A stretch of DNA of 64,000 bases from the NCBI GenBank assembly GCA_018902545.1, contig JAHIQM010000018.1:62001-126000 (forward strand), read 5' to 3'. The notes beneath the pieces were generated by a model. That model searched no databases and was not told the DNA's origin. It worked only from the letters and a program-made list of their open reading frames with translations. This stretch comes from Pseudomonadota bacterium (GTDB taxonomy: Bacteria > Desulfobacterota > Desulfovibrionia > Desulfovibrionales > Desulfomicrobiaceae). Position numbers and translations under genes: made by a program. This document shows, in pieces, positions 7,699 through 15,041 of the stretch; positions within the stretch are counted from its first letter, which is position 1, and each line of letters opens with the position of its first letter.

Positions 7699-8680
7699 AA
7701 GCACAGGCCGTATCCGGGACGAGGAACTGTATTGCGATCGGGTTATAGGCTATCTCTATTCCCGGGTGCGAGAGCGCGCCCCGGCCATTTTTAACGCCGT
7801 GGTTTCCGCGCGCATGTCGAGCCTTTTGGGTTTCATGAACTACGACCTGCCCCTGGGCGCCCGTATTTCGGGAGCGAACTCGCTTATCAGGCGTCTGGGC
7901 ATCGACCTCTCCGAGTGCGTGGAGGAATCGTCGTACTACTCCACGGCCCGCCGCATTTTCGAGCGCCGTATCCGCTACGACGAGGTCCGGCCCATGACAA
8001 ACGATGCCCTGGCCGTGGTCTCGCCCGCTGATTCACGCATGTTCGCGGGGTCCTTGAGCGAGGACAGCGTACTTTTCATCAAGGACAAGTTTTTCTCCTA
8101 CGCGGATTTTCTGGGGCGGCCAAACTGGGTCTGGGCCTTTGCGGGCGGCGATTTCGCCATCTTTCGCCTCACACCTGACAAATACCACTACAACCATGCC
8201 CCGGTCAGCGGGGTGGTGCGCGATTTCTACGAGATCGAGGGTGCGTTTCATTCCTGCAACCCCACGGCGGTGATCAGCGCGGTCACGCCCTTCTCCCGCA
8301 ACCGCCGGGCGGTGACGATCATCGACACCGACGTGCCGGGCGGAAGCGGGTGCGGCATGGTGGCCATGGTCGAGGTGACGGCGCTGATGATCGGACAGAT
8401 CGTGCAGTCCTATGCCAGCGAAGGGTACGAGCCGTGTGAAGGGATGCGACCCGGACTTTTTCTGCGCATGGGGCAGCCCAAGAGCCTGTACCGACCCGGC
8501 AGCTCCCTGGACGTGCTCATTTTTGAGCCGGGCCGGGTCGAATTCAGTGCGGACCTTGTCGCCAATCAGTTTCGCGCGGACGTGGGCAGCCGTTTTTCCA
8601 GCTGGTTGGAACGGCCCTGGGTGGAAACGGATGTGCGGGTGCGCGAAAGCATCGCACGCGTCCTCAACAAACAAGCGTGA
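7676..8680 (+). CDS. Phosphatidylserine decarboxylase-like protein
   Basis: A 334-residue member of the phosphatidylserine decarboxylase family. These are pyruvoyl enzymes that cut themselves at a Gly-Ser bond. Visible family marks are FRLTPDKYHYNHAPVSGVV (the conserved YHxxHxPxxG region), GGSGCGMVAMVEVTALMIGQI (matching VGMxxVGAxxVGSI) and, near the C-terminus, LYRPGSSLDVLIFEPGRVEF, where PGSS replaces the usual LGST self-cleavage site but keeps the Gly-Ser. The family normally makes phosphatidylethanolamine in the inner membrane. The start ATG 7676 follows GGAAGGAA and lies inside the end of the previous gene. The partners are unusual for a housekeeping psd gene, so a specialised substrate is possible. 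Confidence 0.75.
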   Translation: MTHQYVVRSTGRIRDEELYCDRVIGYLYSRVRERAPAIFNAVVSARMSSLLGFMNYDLPLGARISGANSLIRRLGIDLSECVEESSYYSTARRIFERRIRYDEVRPMTNDALAVVSPADSRMFAGSLSEDSVLFIKDKFFSYADFLGRPNWVWAFAGGDFAIFRLTPDKYHYNHAPVSGVVRDFYEIEGAFHSCNPTAVISAVTPFSRNRRAVTIIDTDVPGGSGCGMVAMVEVTALMIGQIVQSYASEGYEPCEGMRPGLFLRMGQPKSLYRPGSSLDVLIFEPGRVEFSADLVANQFRADVGSRFSSWLERPWVETDVRVRESIARVLNKQA

Positions 8681-8714
8681 CGGGCAGGCTGATCCGCGCC
8701 CGGATGGAGAAAAT

Positions 8715-9746
8715 ATGGAGTATGTGCTGATCGTCTGTTTCGGGGCCGTGCTTTTTGCCTTTATCACCTGGGGCGGCCGCGCACTGCCCGCCGAGCGCTG
8801 GCAGATGCTGGCCAGCGTGCCCCTGATCCAGAATTCCGAGGGAATGTGGCAGGGGCTCAACCTGACCTGGTACGGGTTTCTGAGCGCCCTGGCCTACACC
8901 CTGGCCACGGCCGTGGCCGTCGCGCTGCTGGGTTCCGTGGGCATGGGGCTGGGCGGACTTGTGCTGATGGTGGCGGGGATGCTCGGACTGTGCATCCCGG
9001 CGGCGAAAATCGTCGCGCGGCTCGTTGAAGGCAAACCCAATACCTTGAGCGTGGGCGGCGCGGTCTTCGTGGGCATCGTCATCGCCCCTGCGGTAGCCTG
9101 GGGCGTGGTCACGCTGACCGGAACTGGCGCCGTGCTTCCGGCCCTTGCCGCCCTGACCATCGCCTACGCCGTGGGCGAGGGTGTGGGACGCATGGCCTGC
9201 CTGAGTTTTGGCTGTTGCTACGGTCGACCGGTGGACACTTTGCCACAGCCGTGGCGGGGGATTTTCGGCCGGTGGAACGTGGTTTTCCACGGTCGGACCA
9301 AAAAGGCGGCCTATGCCCATGATCTCTGCGGGCGGGAACTGGTGCCCGTGCAGCTCCTGACCGCCTATCTGTATTGCGCCAGCGCCTGTCTTGGAATGAT
9401 ACTCTTCGCGGCCGGAAGCTTTTCCGCGGCCATGATCGTGCCGCTGGTCGTCACGCAGGTCTGGCGTGTGGCATCCGAATTCTTGCGCGCCGATTACCGG
9501 GGCGAGCAGAAGATCTCTGCCTATCAGATCATGGCCGCAGCGGGCGTTCTCTACGGGCTTGTGCCCGCGCTGACGCTTTCCGCGCACGGCGCGGTGGCGC
9601 ATTTCCAGCATGGGCTTGACGCCCTGTGGAGCGTGCCGGTGCTGCTTCTCCTGCAGGGGGTTTTTCTGCTCGTGTTTCTGTATACGGGCCGCAGTTCGGT
9701 CACGGGCTCGCAGATCCGTTTTTATGTCAAGGAAGGGGAAATATAA
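8715..9746 (+). CDS. Lgt-like (prolipoprotein diacylglyceryl transferase family) membrane protein
   Basis: A 343-residue polytopic membrane protein with about seven to eight hydrophobic segments. GVGRMACLSFGCCYGRPVD resembles the Lgt signature GRxGNFxNxExxG, with the GR and GRP kept but cysteines replacing the Asn/Glu part. Many Lgt-like paralogues have this GCCYG variant. Lgt moves diacylglycerol from phosphatidylglycerol to the lipobox cysteine of lipoproteins; the variant signature makes another lipid transfer equally possible. The start is ATG 8715 after a GGATGGAGAA ribosome site. The stop lies one base before the next gene's likely start. Part of the 5305-10839 operon. Confidence 0.7.
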   Translation: MEYVLIVCFGAVLFAFITWGGRALPAERWQMLASVPLIQNSEGMWQGLNLTWYGFLSALAYTLATAVAVALLGSVGMGLGGLVLMVAGMLGLCIPAAKIVARLVEGKPNTLSVGGAVFVGIVIAPAVAWGVVTLTGTGAVLPALAALTIAYAVGEGVGRMACLSFGCCYGRPVDTLPQPWRGIFGRWNVVFHGRTKKAAYAHDLCGRELVPVQLLTAYLYCASACLGMILFAAGSFSAAMIVPLVVTQVWRVASEFLRADYRGEQKISAYQIMAAAGVLYGLVPALTLSAHGAVAHFQHGLDALWSVPVLLLLQGVFLLVFLYTGRSSVTGSQIRFYVKEGEI

Positions 9747-9747
9747 G

Positions 9748-10839
9748 GTGCATGTTTTCTTTGGCTTCAGGAGAGGATGGGTCTGCGGGCTTGTCCTCTT
9801 TTTTGTGAGTTTTTGTCCGGATTCGGTAGGCGCTTTCGGCCCGCACGCGCCGTTGCCCGGCCTTGAACAGGCGGTGGAACATCTGTGCGGGGAGGTGCTC
9901 AATGGGCAGGATCCCGACCCGGCCCGCATCGCATCGATCATTGCCCATGTGCGCGCGCAGGGCGACGCTTCGCATAGCCTGCCCGGGTATGCCGATGCTC
10001 CCGGAGCGTACCTTGGTTTTCAAATCCGCATGTCCATGCAGCGCCTGCTGCGTTATCTCTACAATCCCGAAATTCCCCAGGAGCTGATCAAGCCTTTCTC
10101 GATCCGTTCCTCGGACTGGACCACGCCCGGGAGCGCCGAGGACCAGAGGCGCTTGTGGACCGATCCCTGGCCAGCATCCAACGTAGTTGTCGTCAGGGGC
10201 GAGCAGTACGATCGGACCACTGCAGACCTGTCCACGGGCGGTTGCTACGGCATGTCTCTAAAGCGGGTCCTGATTTTTTTGCCGCAAGAGATGGCGCTCC
10301 TGTCCGTGAGCGTGCAGACCGGCCCTTCGGAAGTGGGCACCAAAGGCTATCTCCTTGGTCACGACGAGGGCAGCCGTTACGTCTATTCCGAAGAAGAGGG
10401 GCTGACCAGGGCCGGGCTTGGCTGGGTGTCGTCACGGATTCTGACCAACGTCTCCATCGGGGTCTACCTCGGCCAGGGCGAAGCGGTGCAAAGCGGGGTG
10501 TTCCAGTGGATGCGGGCGGGGTGGTCGGGCATGTCGGTGGTCAAGGAGAGCCACATCAAAGATTCCCTTACGCGCTACCGGGAGCGGATAGGCGCGGTCC
10601 TGCACGCCCCGGGTCTGCTGGCGCCCGAAGAACTGGAGCAGCTGTTCAGGACGCTTGACGGAAAGTCCGACGCGGACTTGCGCCGTGATGCCGAGCCTCT
10701 TCTGGCCGCGTATCTGGAGCAGGCCAGGCAGGACAACAACAAGGCCGCGATCAGGATACTGGAGGACGGTTATGCCGAGCTCCTCGATCGCGGAGAATTG
10801 ATCGGGCTTCTGATGCGGGAACGGCTTATCGCCCCGTAG
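9748..10839 (+). CDS. Secreted protein of unknown function, last gene of the lipid-enzyme operon
   Basis: A 363-residue protein with a clear N-terminal signal peptide (FFGFRRGWVCGLVLFFVSFC, probable cut after SVGA). The mature part contains STGGCYGMSLKRVLIF, GTKGYLLGHDEGSRYVYSEEEG and a long helical C-terminus rich in Glu and Leu. I do not recognise the family. I prefer GTG 9748, nine bases after AAGGAAGGGG and directly after the Lgt-like stop; ATG 9724 would add eight charged residues before the signal peptide and overlap the previous gene. It is likely exported to the periplasm or outer membrane, where it could receive or use what the three preceding genes make. It ends three bases from a convergent gene. 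Confidence 0.7.
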   Translation: MHVFFGFRRGWVCGLVLFFVSFCPDSVGAFGPHAPLPGLEQAVEHLCGEVLNGQDPDPARIASIIAHVRAQGDASHSLPGYADAPGAYLGFQIRMSMQRLLRYLYNPEIPQELIKPFSIRSSDWTTPGSAEDQRRLWTDPWPASNVVVVRGEQYDRTTADLSTGGCYGMSLKRVLIFLPQEMALLSVSVQTGPSEVGTKGYLLGHDEGSRYVYSEEEGLTRAGLGWVSSRILTNVSIGVYLGQGEAVQSGVFQWMRAGWSGMSVVKESHIKDSLTRYRERIGAVLHAPGLLAPEELEQLFRTLDGKSDADLRRDAEPLLAAYLEQARQDNNKAAIRILEDGYAELLDRGELIGLLMRERLIAP

Positions 10840-10842
10840 CCT

Positions 10843-11043
10843 TCATTTCGATTCGTTATCGCCGGGCGAGCAGACATCCTGGCTCGCCGCGATCTTTTCC
10901 TTCCATCCTTTCAGCACTTCGAGATAGGCGGCGAAACGCTGCCGGTCTTCCTCGTTTTCGGCCTCGCGCAGCTGGGTTTCGGCCTTGGCGATCAGTGCCT
11001 CAAGATATTTGGGATCCGTGAATCCGTGCAGGATATGGCTCAT
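10843..11043 (-). CDS. Small helical protein co-translated with the Lrp regulator
   Basis: A 66-residue soluble protein beginning MSHILHGFTDPKYLEALIAK, with two predicted amphipathic helices rich in Glu, Lys and Ala and a polar tail. No known family recognised. ATG at 11043 overlaps the stop of the Lrp-type gene (ATGA), so it is translated with it. The frame continues upstream, but only into the regulator gene. It may be a partner of the regulator or an unrelated passenger. Confidence 0.6.
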   Translation of the reverse strand: MSHILHGFTDPKYLEALIAKAETQLREAENEEDRQRFAAYLEVLKGWKEKIAASQDVCSPGDNESK

Positions 11044-11513
11044 TTGGTGTCTTCCTGGCGCTGCTGCACCCATTTGTTGATGGTTTCCAGATACAAGAAG
11101 GTCTCGGTGTTCTGAACCGCGCCGATGGCCGACAGGTCATCGACCAGAAAGCGGCGCAGGTCGCTGCGGGAGGCCACATGGATCTCCACCAGTAGATCAA
11201 AGCGCCCCGAGACGTTGGACACGGACTGCACCCCCTCAAGATTCGCTATGGCCTGCATGATCTCCGCGTTCGCCCGCCCCTCAAGGCTGACCCCAACGGT
11301 GGCGGTCAGGCCGTCTTCGAAGAACATGGGGTTCACCGAAGCGCAGATGCGCAGATATCCGCTTTTTAGCAGCCGCTCCGTGCGCAGCCGCACCGTGCCG
11401 TCGGACACGGCCAGACGCTGGGCGATGCTCTTGTAGGATTCGCGCCCGTTTTTCTGCAGGGCGGCGATGATCTGACGGTCCGTGTGGTCCAGGGTAATTT
11501 CTTTTTCGTTCAC
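11040..11513 (-). CDS. Lrp/AsnC-family transcriptional regulator
   Basis: A 157-residue Lrp/AsnC protein. Residues about 5-65 form the winged helix-turn-helix (LDHTDRQIIAALQKNGRESY, then SIAQRLAVSDGTVRLRTERL). Residues 70-150 are the RAM/AsnC ligand domain, with GVSLEGRANAEIMQAIANLE and VSGRFDLLVEIHV. Such proteins bind amino acids and form octamers on DNA. The start is GTG 11513 after GGGAG seven bases upstream; an upstream ATG at 11561 would add an unrelated leader. It is transcribed divergently from kbl, so it is a strong candidate to control threonine degradation (kbl, tdh), as Lrp does in enterics. It is followed by a 66-residue gene that overlaps its stop. Confidence 0.88.
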   Translation of the reverse strand: MNEKEITLDHTDRQIIAALQKNGRESYKSIAQRLAVSDGTVRLRTERLLKSGYLRICASVNPMFFEDGLTATVGVSLEGRANAEIMQAIANLEGVQSVSNVSGRFDLLVEIHVASRSDLRRFLVDDLSAIGAVQNTETFLYLETINKWVQQRQEDTK

Positions 11514-11630
11514 GTGCGTGCTCCCGCGTGAGCGCATAGCCCAGTCCGGCCGGAAAGACAAAAGCTGGACGGAGAGGACTTAAGAGGGTTGCAAATTAAG
11601 TTATTCGTTATTATAGTGCTTCTTAATTCA

Positions 11631-11658
11631 TTGACAAGAAATTTTATGGCGATAAAAT
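11631..11658 (+). promoter_or_regulatory. Sigma-70-type promoter for kbl
   Basis: TTGACA at 11631-11636 and TAAAAT at 11653-11658 with a 16-base spacer, 31 bases before the kbl start. The surrounding 11583-11675 stretch is AT-rich, unlike the rest of the window, and would suit Lrp-type binding by the divergent regulator. Confidence 0.65.
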
Positions 11659-11688
11659 TGCGTAAATCGAAATTTTCAGGGAGGCGGC

Positions 11689-12873
11689 ATGAAACGGATA
11701 CTTCAGGACCTGGCGCAGCGGACGGAAGAATTGCGGCAAGAGGGGCTTTTCAAGGCCGAACGGGTCATCACCTCGACCCAAGGCGCACAAATCTCCGTGG
11801 CCGGGGGGCGCGAAGTGCTCAATTTCTGCGCCAACAACTACCTTGGCCTGGCCGGAGACCCGCGCCTGGTGGCCGCCGCGCACACGGCCCTGGACCGATG
11901 GGGCTATGGCCTGTCCTCCGTACGCTTCATCTGCGGCACCCAAGGGGTGCACAAGGAGCTTGAAGAGCGCCTGTCCGAGTTCCTGGGCACTGATGACACC
12001 ATCCTGTACAGTTCCTGCTTCGACGCCAATGGCGGCCTCTTCGAGACCCTGTTCGGGGCCGAGGACGCGGTCATCAGCGACGCCCTGAACCACGCCTCCA
12101 TCATCGACGGGGTGCGGCTGTGCAAGGCCAAACGGTTCCGCTACGCCAGTAACGACATGGCCGACCTGGAAACGCAGCTCAAAGACGCGGCGGATTGCCG
12201 TTACAGGCTCATCGTCACCGATGGCGTCTTCTCCATGGACGGGCACATCGCCAATTTGAAGGCCATCTGCGACCTGGCCGACAAATACGATGCCCTGGTC
12301 ATGGTCGATGATTCCCACGCCGTGGGCTTCATGGGCAAAAACGGGCGGGGCAGCCACGAGCATTGCGGGGTCATGGGCCGGGTGGACATCATCACCGGCA
12401 CCCTGGGCAAGGCCCTGGGCGGGGCCTCCGGCGGCTACACCTCCGGGAGGAAAGAGATCGTCGAGTGGCTGCGCCAGCGCTCACGGCCGTATCTGTTCTC
12501 CAATACGCTGGCCCCGGTCATCACGGCCACATCCCTGGCTGTACTCGATCTGATCAGGGAGGAACCGGAGCTGCGCGTGCGATTGGAAGAAAACAGCCGG
12601 TATTTCAGGGCGGCCATGACCGAGGCCGGATTCACCCTGGCCCCGGGCGAGCATCCCATCATCCCGGTCATGCTGGGGGATGCCGTGCTGGCCCAGCGCA
12701 TGGCGGCGCGGATGCTGGAAGAAGGGATCTACGTGGTTGGGTTCAGTTTTCCGGTGGTGCCCAAGGGGAAAGCCAGAATCCGCACCCAGATGAGCGCGGC
12801 GCATACGCGGGAGCAGCTGGAGCAGGCGGTGGCGGCGTTTGTGAAGGTCGGGAAGGAACTGGGAGTGATTTAA
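11689..12873 (+). CDS. kbl: Glycine C-acetyltransferase (2-amino-3-ketobutyrate CoA ligase)
   Basis: A 394-residue PLP enzyme of the alpha-oxoamine synthase family. It splits 2-amino-3-oxobutyrate with CoA into glycine and acetyl-CoA, the second step of threonine breakdown. The length equals the E. coli enzyme. Family marks: [14 protein letters not shown] near residue 45, [18 protein letters not shown], the Asp of [13 protein letters not shown] that holds the pyridine ring, and [14 protein letters not shown] with the Schiff-base lysine at 241. A GGGAGG ribosome site precedes ATG 11689. Its usual partner tdh follows, but 380 bases later, with repeats between. The divergent Lrp-type gene is the likely regulator. 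Confidence 0.93.
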   Translation: MKRILQDLAQRTEELRQEGLFKAERVITSTQGAQISVAGGREVLNFCANNYLGLAGDPRLVAAAHTALDRWGYGLSSVRFICGTQGVHKELEERLSEFLGTDDTILYSSCFDANGGLFETLFGAEDAVISDALNHASIIDGVRLCKAKRFRYASNDMADLETQLKDAADCRYRLIVTDGVFSMDGHIANLKAICDLADKYDALVMVDDSHAVGFMGKNGRGSHEHCGVMGRVDIITGTLGKALGGASGGYTSGRKEIVEWLRQRSRPYLFSNTLAPVITATSLAVLDLIREEPELRVRLEENSRYFRAAMTEAGFTLAPGEHPIIPVMLGDAVLAQRMAARMLEEGIYVVGFSFPVVPKGKARIRTQMSAAHTREQLEQAVAAFVKVGKELGVI

Positions 12874-12894
12874 CGGGGGACGCTGGGCGGAAGG

Positions 12895-13072
12895 GGCTTT
12901 GCGGGCTGGCGGGATGACGGGCCGCCGAAACTCCTTCGCGGGCCTCGTAGAGTTGCATTGTCGCTGCTGTCGAACGGAGGCTTTGACTTCGAGTGATGGG
13001 CGACAATGCAACAAACGATGCCTGGCTCAGTCAGACAGTCGACGCCCCGCCATCCCACCAACCCGCAAAGCC
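12895..13072. repeat. Two-stem palindromic element, copy A (between kbl and tdh)
   Basis: Outer arms 12895-12916 and 13051-13072 pair at 20 of 22 positions. Inner arms 12953-12964 and 13000-13011 pair perfectly over 12 bases around a 35-base loop. Between outer and inner arms lie segments conserved in copy B: a 5' part ending CCTCGTAGAG and a 3' part CAAACGATGCCTG plus CAGTCAGACAG. The arm sequences themselves differ from copy B. No open frame of note lies inside. Confidence 0.85.
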
Positions 13073-13088
13073 TTGAGCGCTGTTCGAA

Positions 13089-13120
13089 AAAGGCACTCTT
13101 GAAAAGCATGAGTGCTTTAT
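13089..13120 (+). terminator. Possible terminator hairpin after kbl and repeat A
   Basis: AAAGGCACTC (13089-13098) can pair with GAGTGCTTT (13110-13118), leaving one bulged G, followed by ATT only. The weak T tract makes this doubtful. The rest of the 380-base kbl-tdh gap is the palindromic element and one REP-like repeat. Confidence 0.3.
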
Positions 13121-13171
13121 TCAATGAGGCAGTGGGGGCATTTCTGGCATCACGAGGGCGTTCTATCTGGC

Positions 13172-13199
13172 GTCACTCCCGCGAAGGCGGGAATCCATC
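13172..13199. repeat. REP-like palindrome, copy 1
   Basis: GTCACTCCCGCGAAGGCGGG followed by AATCCATC. This is the widespread proteobacterial repeat of the type GTCATYCCCGCGAAGGCGGG, with CCCGC pairing with GCGGG. Two more copies follow tdh, so the gene is bracketed. Confidence 0.85.
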
Positions 13200-13253
13200 T
13201 TCAAGATTTGGAAAGGCTGAGAATACAATTTCAGAGCATACGAGGACAAGGAA

Positions 13254-14291
13254 ATGGAAAAAATGAAAGCGCTGGTAAAGGCGAGGCCCGAGGTCGGGAT
13301 CTGGATGGAAGAGATCCCCGTTCCCGAGGTCGGCCATAACGATATTCTGATCAGGGTTGGCAAGACCGCCATCTGCGGCACTGACATCCACATCTACAAC
13401 TGGGACGCCTGGGCCGCCAAAACCATTCCCGTGCCCATGGTAGTGGGGCACGAATTCGTGGGCCGCATCGTGGAGGTGGGCTCGGAGGTGCGCGGGCTTA
13501 AAGTAGGGGACCGGGTCTCCGCCGAAGGGCACATCACCTGCGGCCACTGCCGCAACTGCAAGGCGGGCAAGCGCCACCTCTGCCGCAACGCCATCGGCGT
13601 GGGCGTCAACCGTCCGGGCTGCTTCGCGGAATACGTCTGCGTTCCGGCCGTCAACGCGTTCAAGGTCCCGGATACCATCTCCGGGGACGTGGCCGCCATG
13701 CTCGACCCCCTGGGCAACGCCACGCACACGGCCCTGTCTTTCGACCTGGTCGGCGAGGACGTGCTCATCACCGGGGCCGGGCCCATCGGCATCATGGCCG
13801 CAGGCATCGCCCGCTTCTGCGGGGCCCGCCACGTGGTCATCACCGACGTCAACGACTACCGCCTGGACCTGGCCCGCAAGATGGGGGTCAGCCGCGCCGT
13901 CAACGTGGGCAGTGAATCCCTGGCCTCGGTCATGGCCGACCTGCGCATGGCCGAGGGTTTCGACGTGGGCCTGGAGATGTCCGGCAGCCCCCATGCCTTC
14001 CGCGAAATGCTTTCGCAGATGAACCACGGCGGACACATCGCGCTGCTGGGCATCATGCCCGACGACACAGCCATCGACTGGGGTCAGGTGGTCTTCAAGG
14101 GTCTGAAACTCAAGGGTATTTACGGACGGGAAATGTTCGAGACCTGGTACAAGATGACGGCCATGCTGCAGAGCGGCCTGGACATGACCCCGGTCATCAC
14201 TCACAACTTCGCGGCCGAGGACTTTCAAAAAGGCTTCGACGTCATGCGCACGGGAAAATCCGGCAAGGTCATTCTGGACTGGAACGCCTGA
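13254..14291 (+). CDS. tdh: L-threonine 3-dehydrogenase
   Basis: A 345-residue zinc-dependent medium-chain dehydrogenase that oxidises L-threonine to 2-amino-3-oxobutyrate with NAD+. The catalytic zinc ligands are visible as C41 ([12 protein letters not shown]) and H66-E67 (VVGHEF). The structural zinc cysteines are C96, C99, C102 and C110. The Rossmann loop is [11 protein letters not shown]. ICGTDxHIY and the final GKVILDW are typical of true threonine dehydrogenases rather than sorbitol dehydrogenases. ATG 13254 follows GAGGACAAGGA; ATG 13263 is an in-frame alternative. It works with kbl, which lies upstream beyond inserted repeats. Repeats also follow it, so it may need its own promoter. 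Confidence 0.93.
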   Translation: MEKMKALVKARPEVGIWMEEIPVPEVGHNDILIRVGKTAICGTDIHIYNWDAWAAKTIPVPMVVGHEFVGRIVEVGSEVRGLKVGDRVSAEGHITCGHCRNCKAGKRHLCRNAIGVGVNRPGCFAEYVCVPAVNAFKVPDTISGDVAAMLDPLGNATHTALSFDLVGEDVLITGAGPIGIMAAGIARFCGARHVVITDVNDYRLDLARKMGVSRAVNVGSESLASVMADLRMAEGFDVGLEMSGSPHAFREMLSQMNHGGHIALLGIMPDDTAIDWGQVVFKGLKLKGIYGREMFETWYKMTAMLQSGLDMTPVITHNFAAEDFQKGFDVMRTGKSGKVILDWNA

Positions 14292-14329
14292 TTCGGGTTC
14301 CCTTGCCCCGCGAATACGAAGGCTAATGG

Positions 14330-14357
14330 GATGGATTCCCGCCTTCGCGGGAATGAC
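14330..14357. repeat. REP-like palindrome, copy 2 (inverted)
   Basis: GATGGATTCCCGCCTTCGCG then GGAATGAC, the reverse complement of the type seen at 13172. With copy 3 it forms an inverted pair about 70 bases apart. Confidence 0.85.
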
Positions 14358-14429
14358 GCATCTGTGGCTCGATGGGATCAGGCTTGTCCGAATCTTCGAG
14401 AAATGCACGAGCCGCCCGTCCTCCACAGT

Positions 14430-14457
14430 GTCATCCCCGCGAAGGCGGGGATCCATG
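14430..14457. repeat. REP-like palindrome, copy 3
   Basis: GTCATCCCCGCGAAGGCGGG then GATCCATG, same orientation as copy 1 and opposite to copy 2. The 270 bases between tdh and the next gene hold this inverted pair and nothing else I can identify. Confidence 0.85.
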
Positions 14458-14561
14458 TCTTTTTCATCTTTAGAAGGCGTTCTTCGACACGGTCTTGCGC
14501 CTTATCACGGGTCCTGACATACTCGCCAAGTCCCCGCCATCCCTGCACCAAGGAGCCCACC

Positions 14562-15041
14562 ATGCGCCACACCATCTCCGCCCTGGTCCAGAACAAGCCT
14601 GGCGTCCTGGCCGCCATGGCCCATGTTTTCCAGCGCCATGACATCAACATCCGCTCAATCTCCTGCGGCGAGACCGAGCTTGAGGACGTCTCGCGCATGA
14701 TTATCTGCGTCGAGGCCGAAGACGGGAAAATCAGGGCCGTGACCGACGAAATCGCCTCCCTGGATTTCGTGCTGCGCCTGGAAGACCTCTCGGGCCAGGA
14801 TCTCATGGACCGCGAGCTGGTCATGATCAAGGTCCGCATCACCAAGGACACGGTCAGCCAGATCCTGCAGATCTTTGAAGTGTTCCGGGCAAATGTGGTT
14901 GACATGGGCAACGAGACCATCTCCGCCGAGTTGTCCGCACCTCAGGGCAAGGTTGCCGGGCTCATTCGCACCCTGGCCCCGCACGGCATCCAGTCTCTGA
15001 GCCGCACCGGGCTCATTGCCCTGTCGCGCGGTGACGGCTGA
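14562..15041 (+). CDS. IlvN/IlvH-like ACT-domain protein (acetolactate synthase small subunit type)
   Basis: A 159-residue protein with the layout of the acetolactate synthase regulatory subunit. It has an N-terminal ACT domain starting HTISALVQNKPGVLAAMAHV, including INIRSISCGETE and DVSRMIICVE, a linker containing DRELVMIKV, and a C-terminal domain ending in ALSRG. ACT domains of this family bind valine and restrain the catalytic subunit. The catalytic IlvB is not next to it; instead a phosphate acyltransferase overlaps its stop (TGATG). The start ATG 14562 follows AAGGAG. Either it serves a distant IlvB or it has become a regulatory subunit for another enzyme. Confidence 0.8.
   Translation: MRHTISALVQNKPGVLAAMAHVFQRHDINIRSISCGETELEDVSRMIICVEAEDGKIRAVTDEIASLDFVLRLEDLSGQDLMDRELVMIKVRITKDTVSQILQIFEVFRANVVDMGNETISAELSAPQGKVAGLIRTLAPHGIQSLSRTGLIALSRGDG

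Noticed and set aside
12895-13072. Repeat A or B as an integron attC site or a CRISPR unit
   Set aside because: No integrase or cas genes, no regular spacing of repeats, and the two-stem layout does not match attC boxes.
13173-14456. Minus-strand frame covering tdh and containing the peptides VIPAKAGIH and MDPRLRGDD
   Set aside because: Those peptides are the usual translation of the REP-like repeat; the rest is antisense to tdh.
13172-14457. The three REP-like copies as a CRISPR array
   Set aside because: The copies differ in orientation and spacing (over 1 kb, then about 70 bases), and a gene lies between them.
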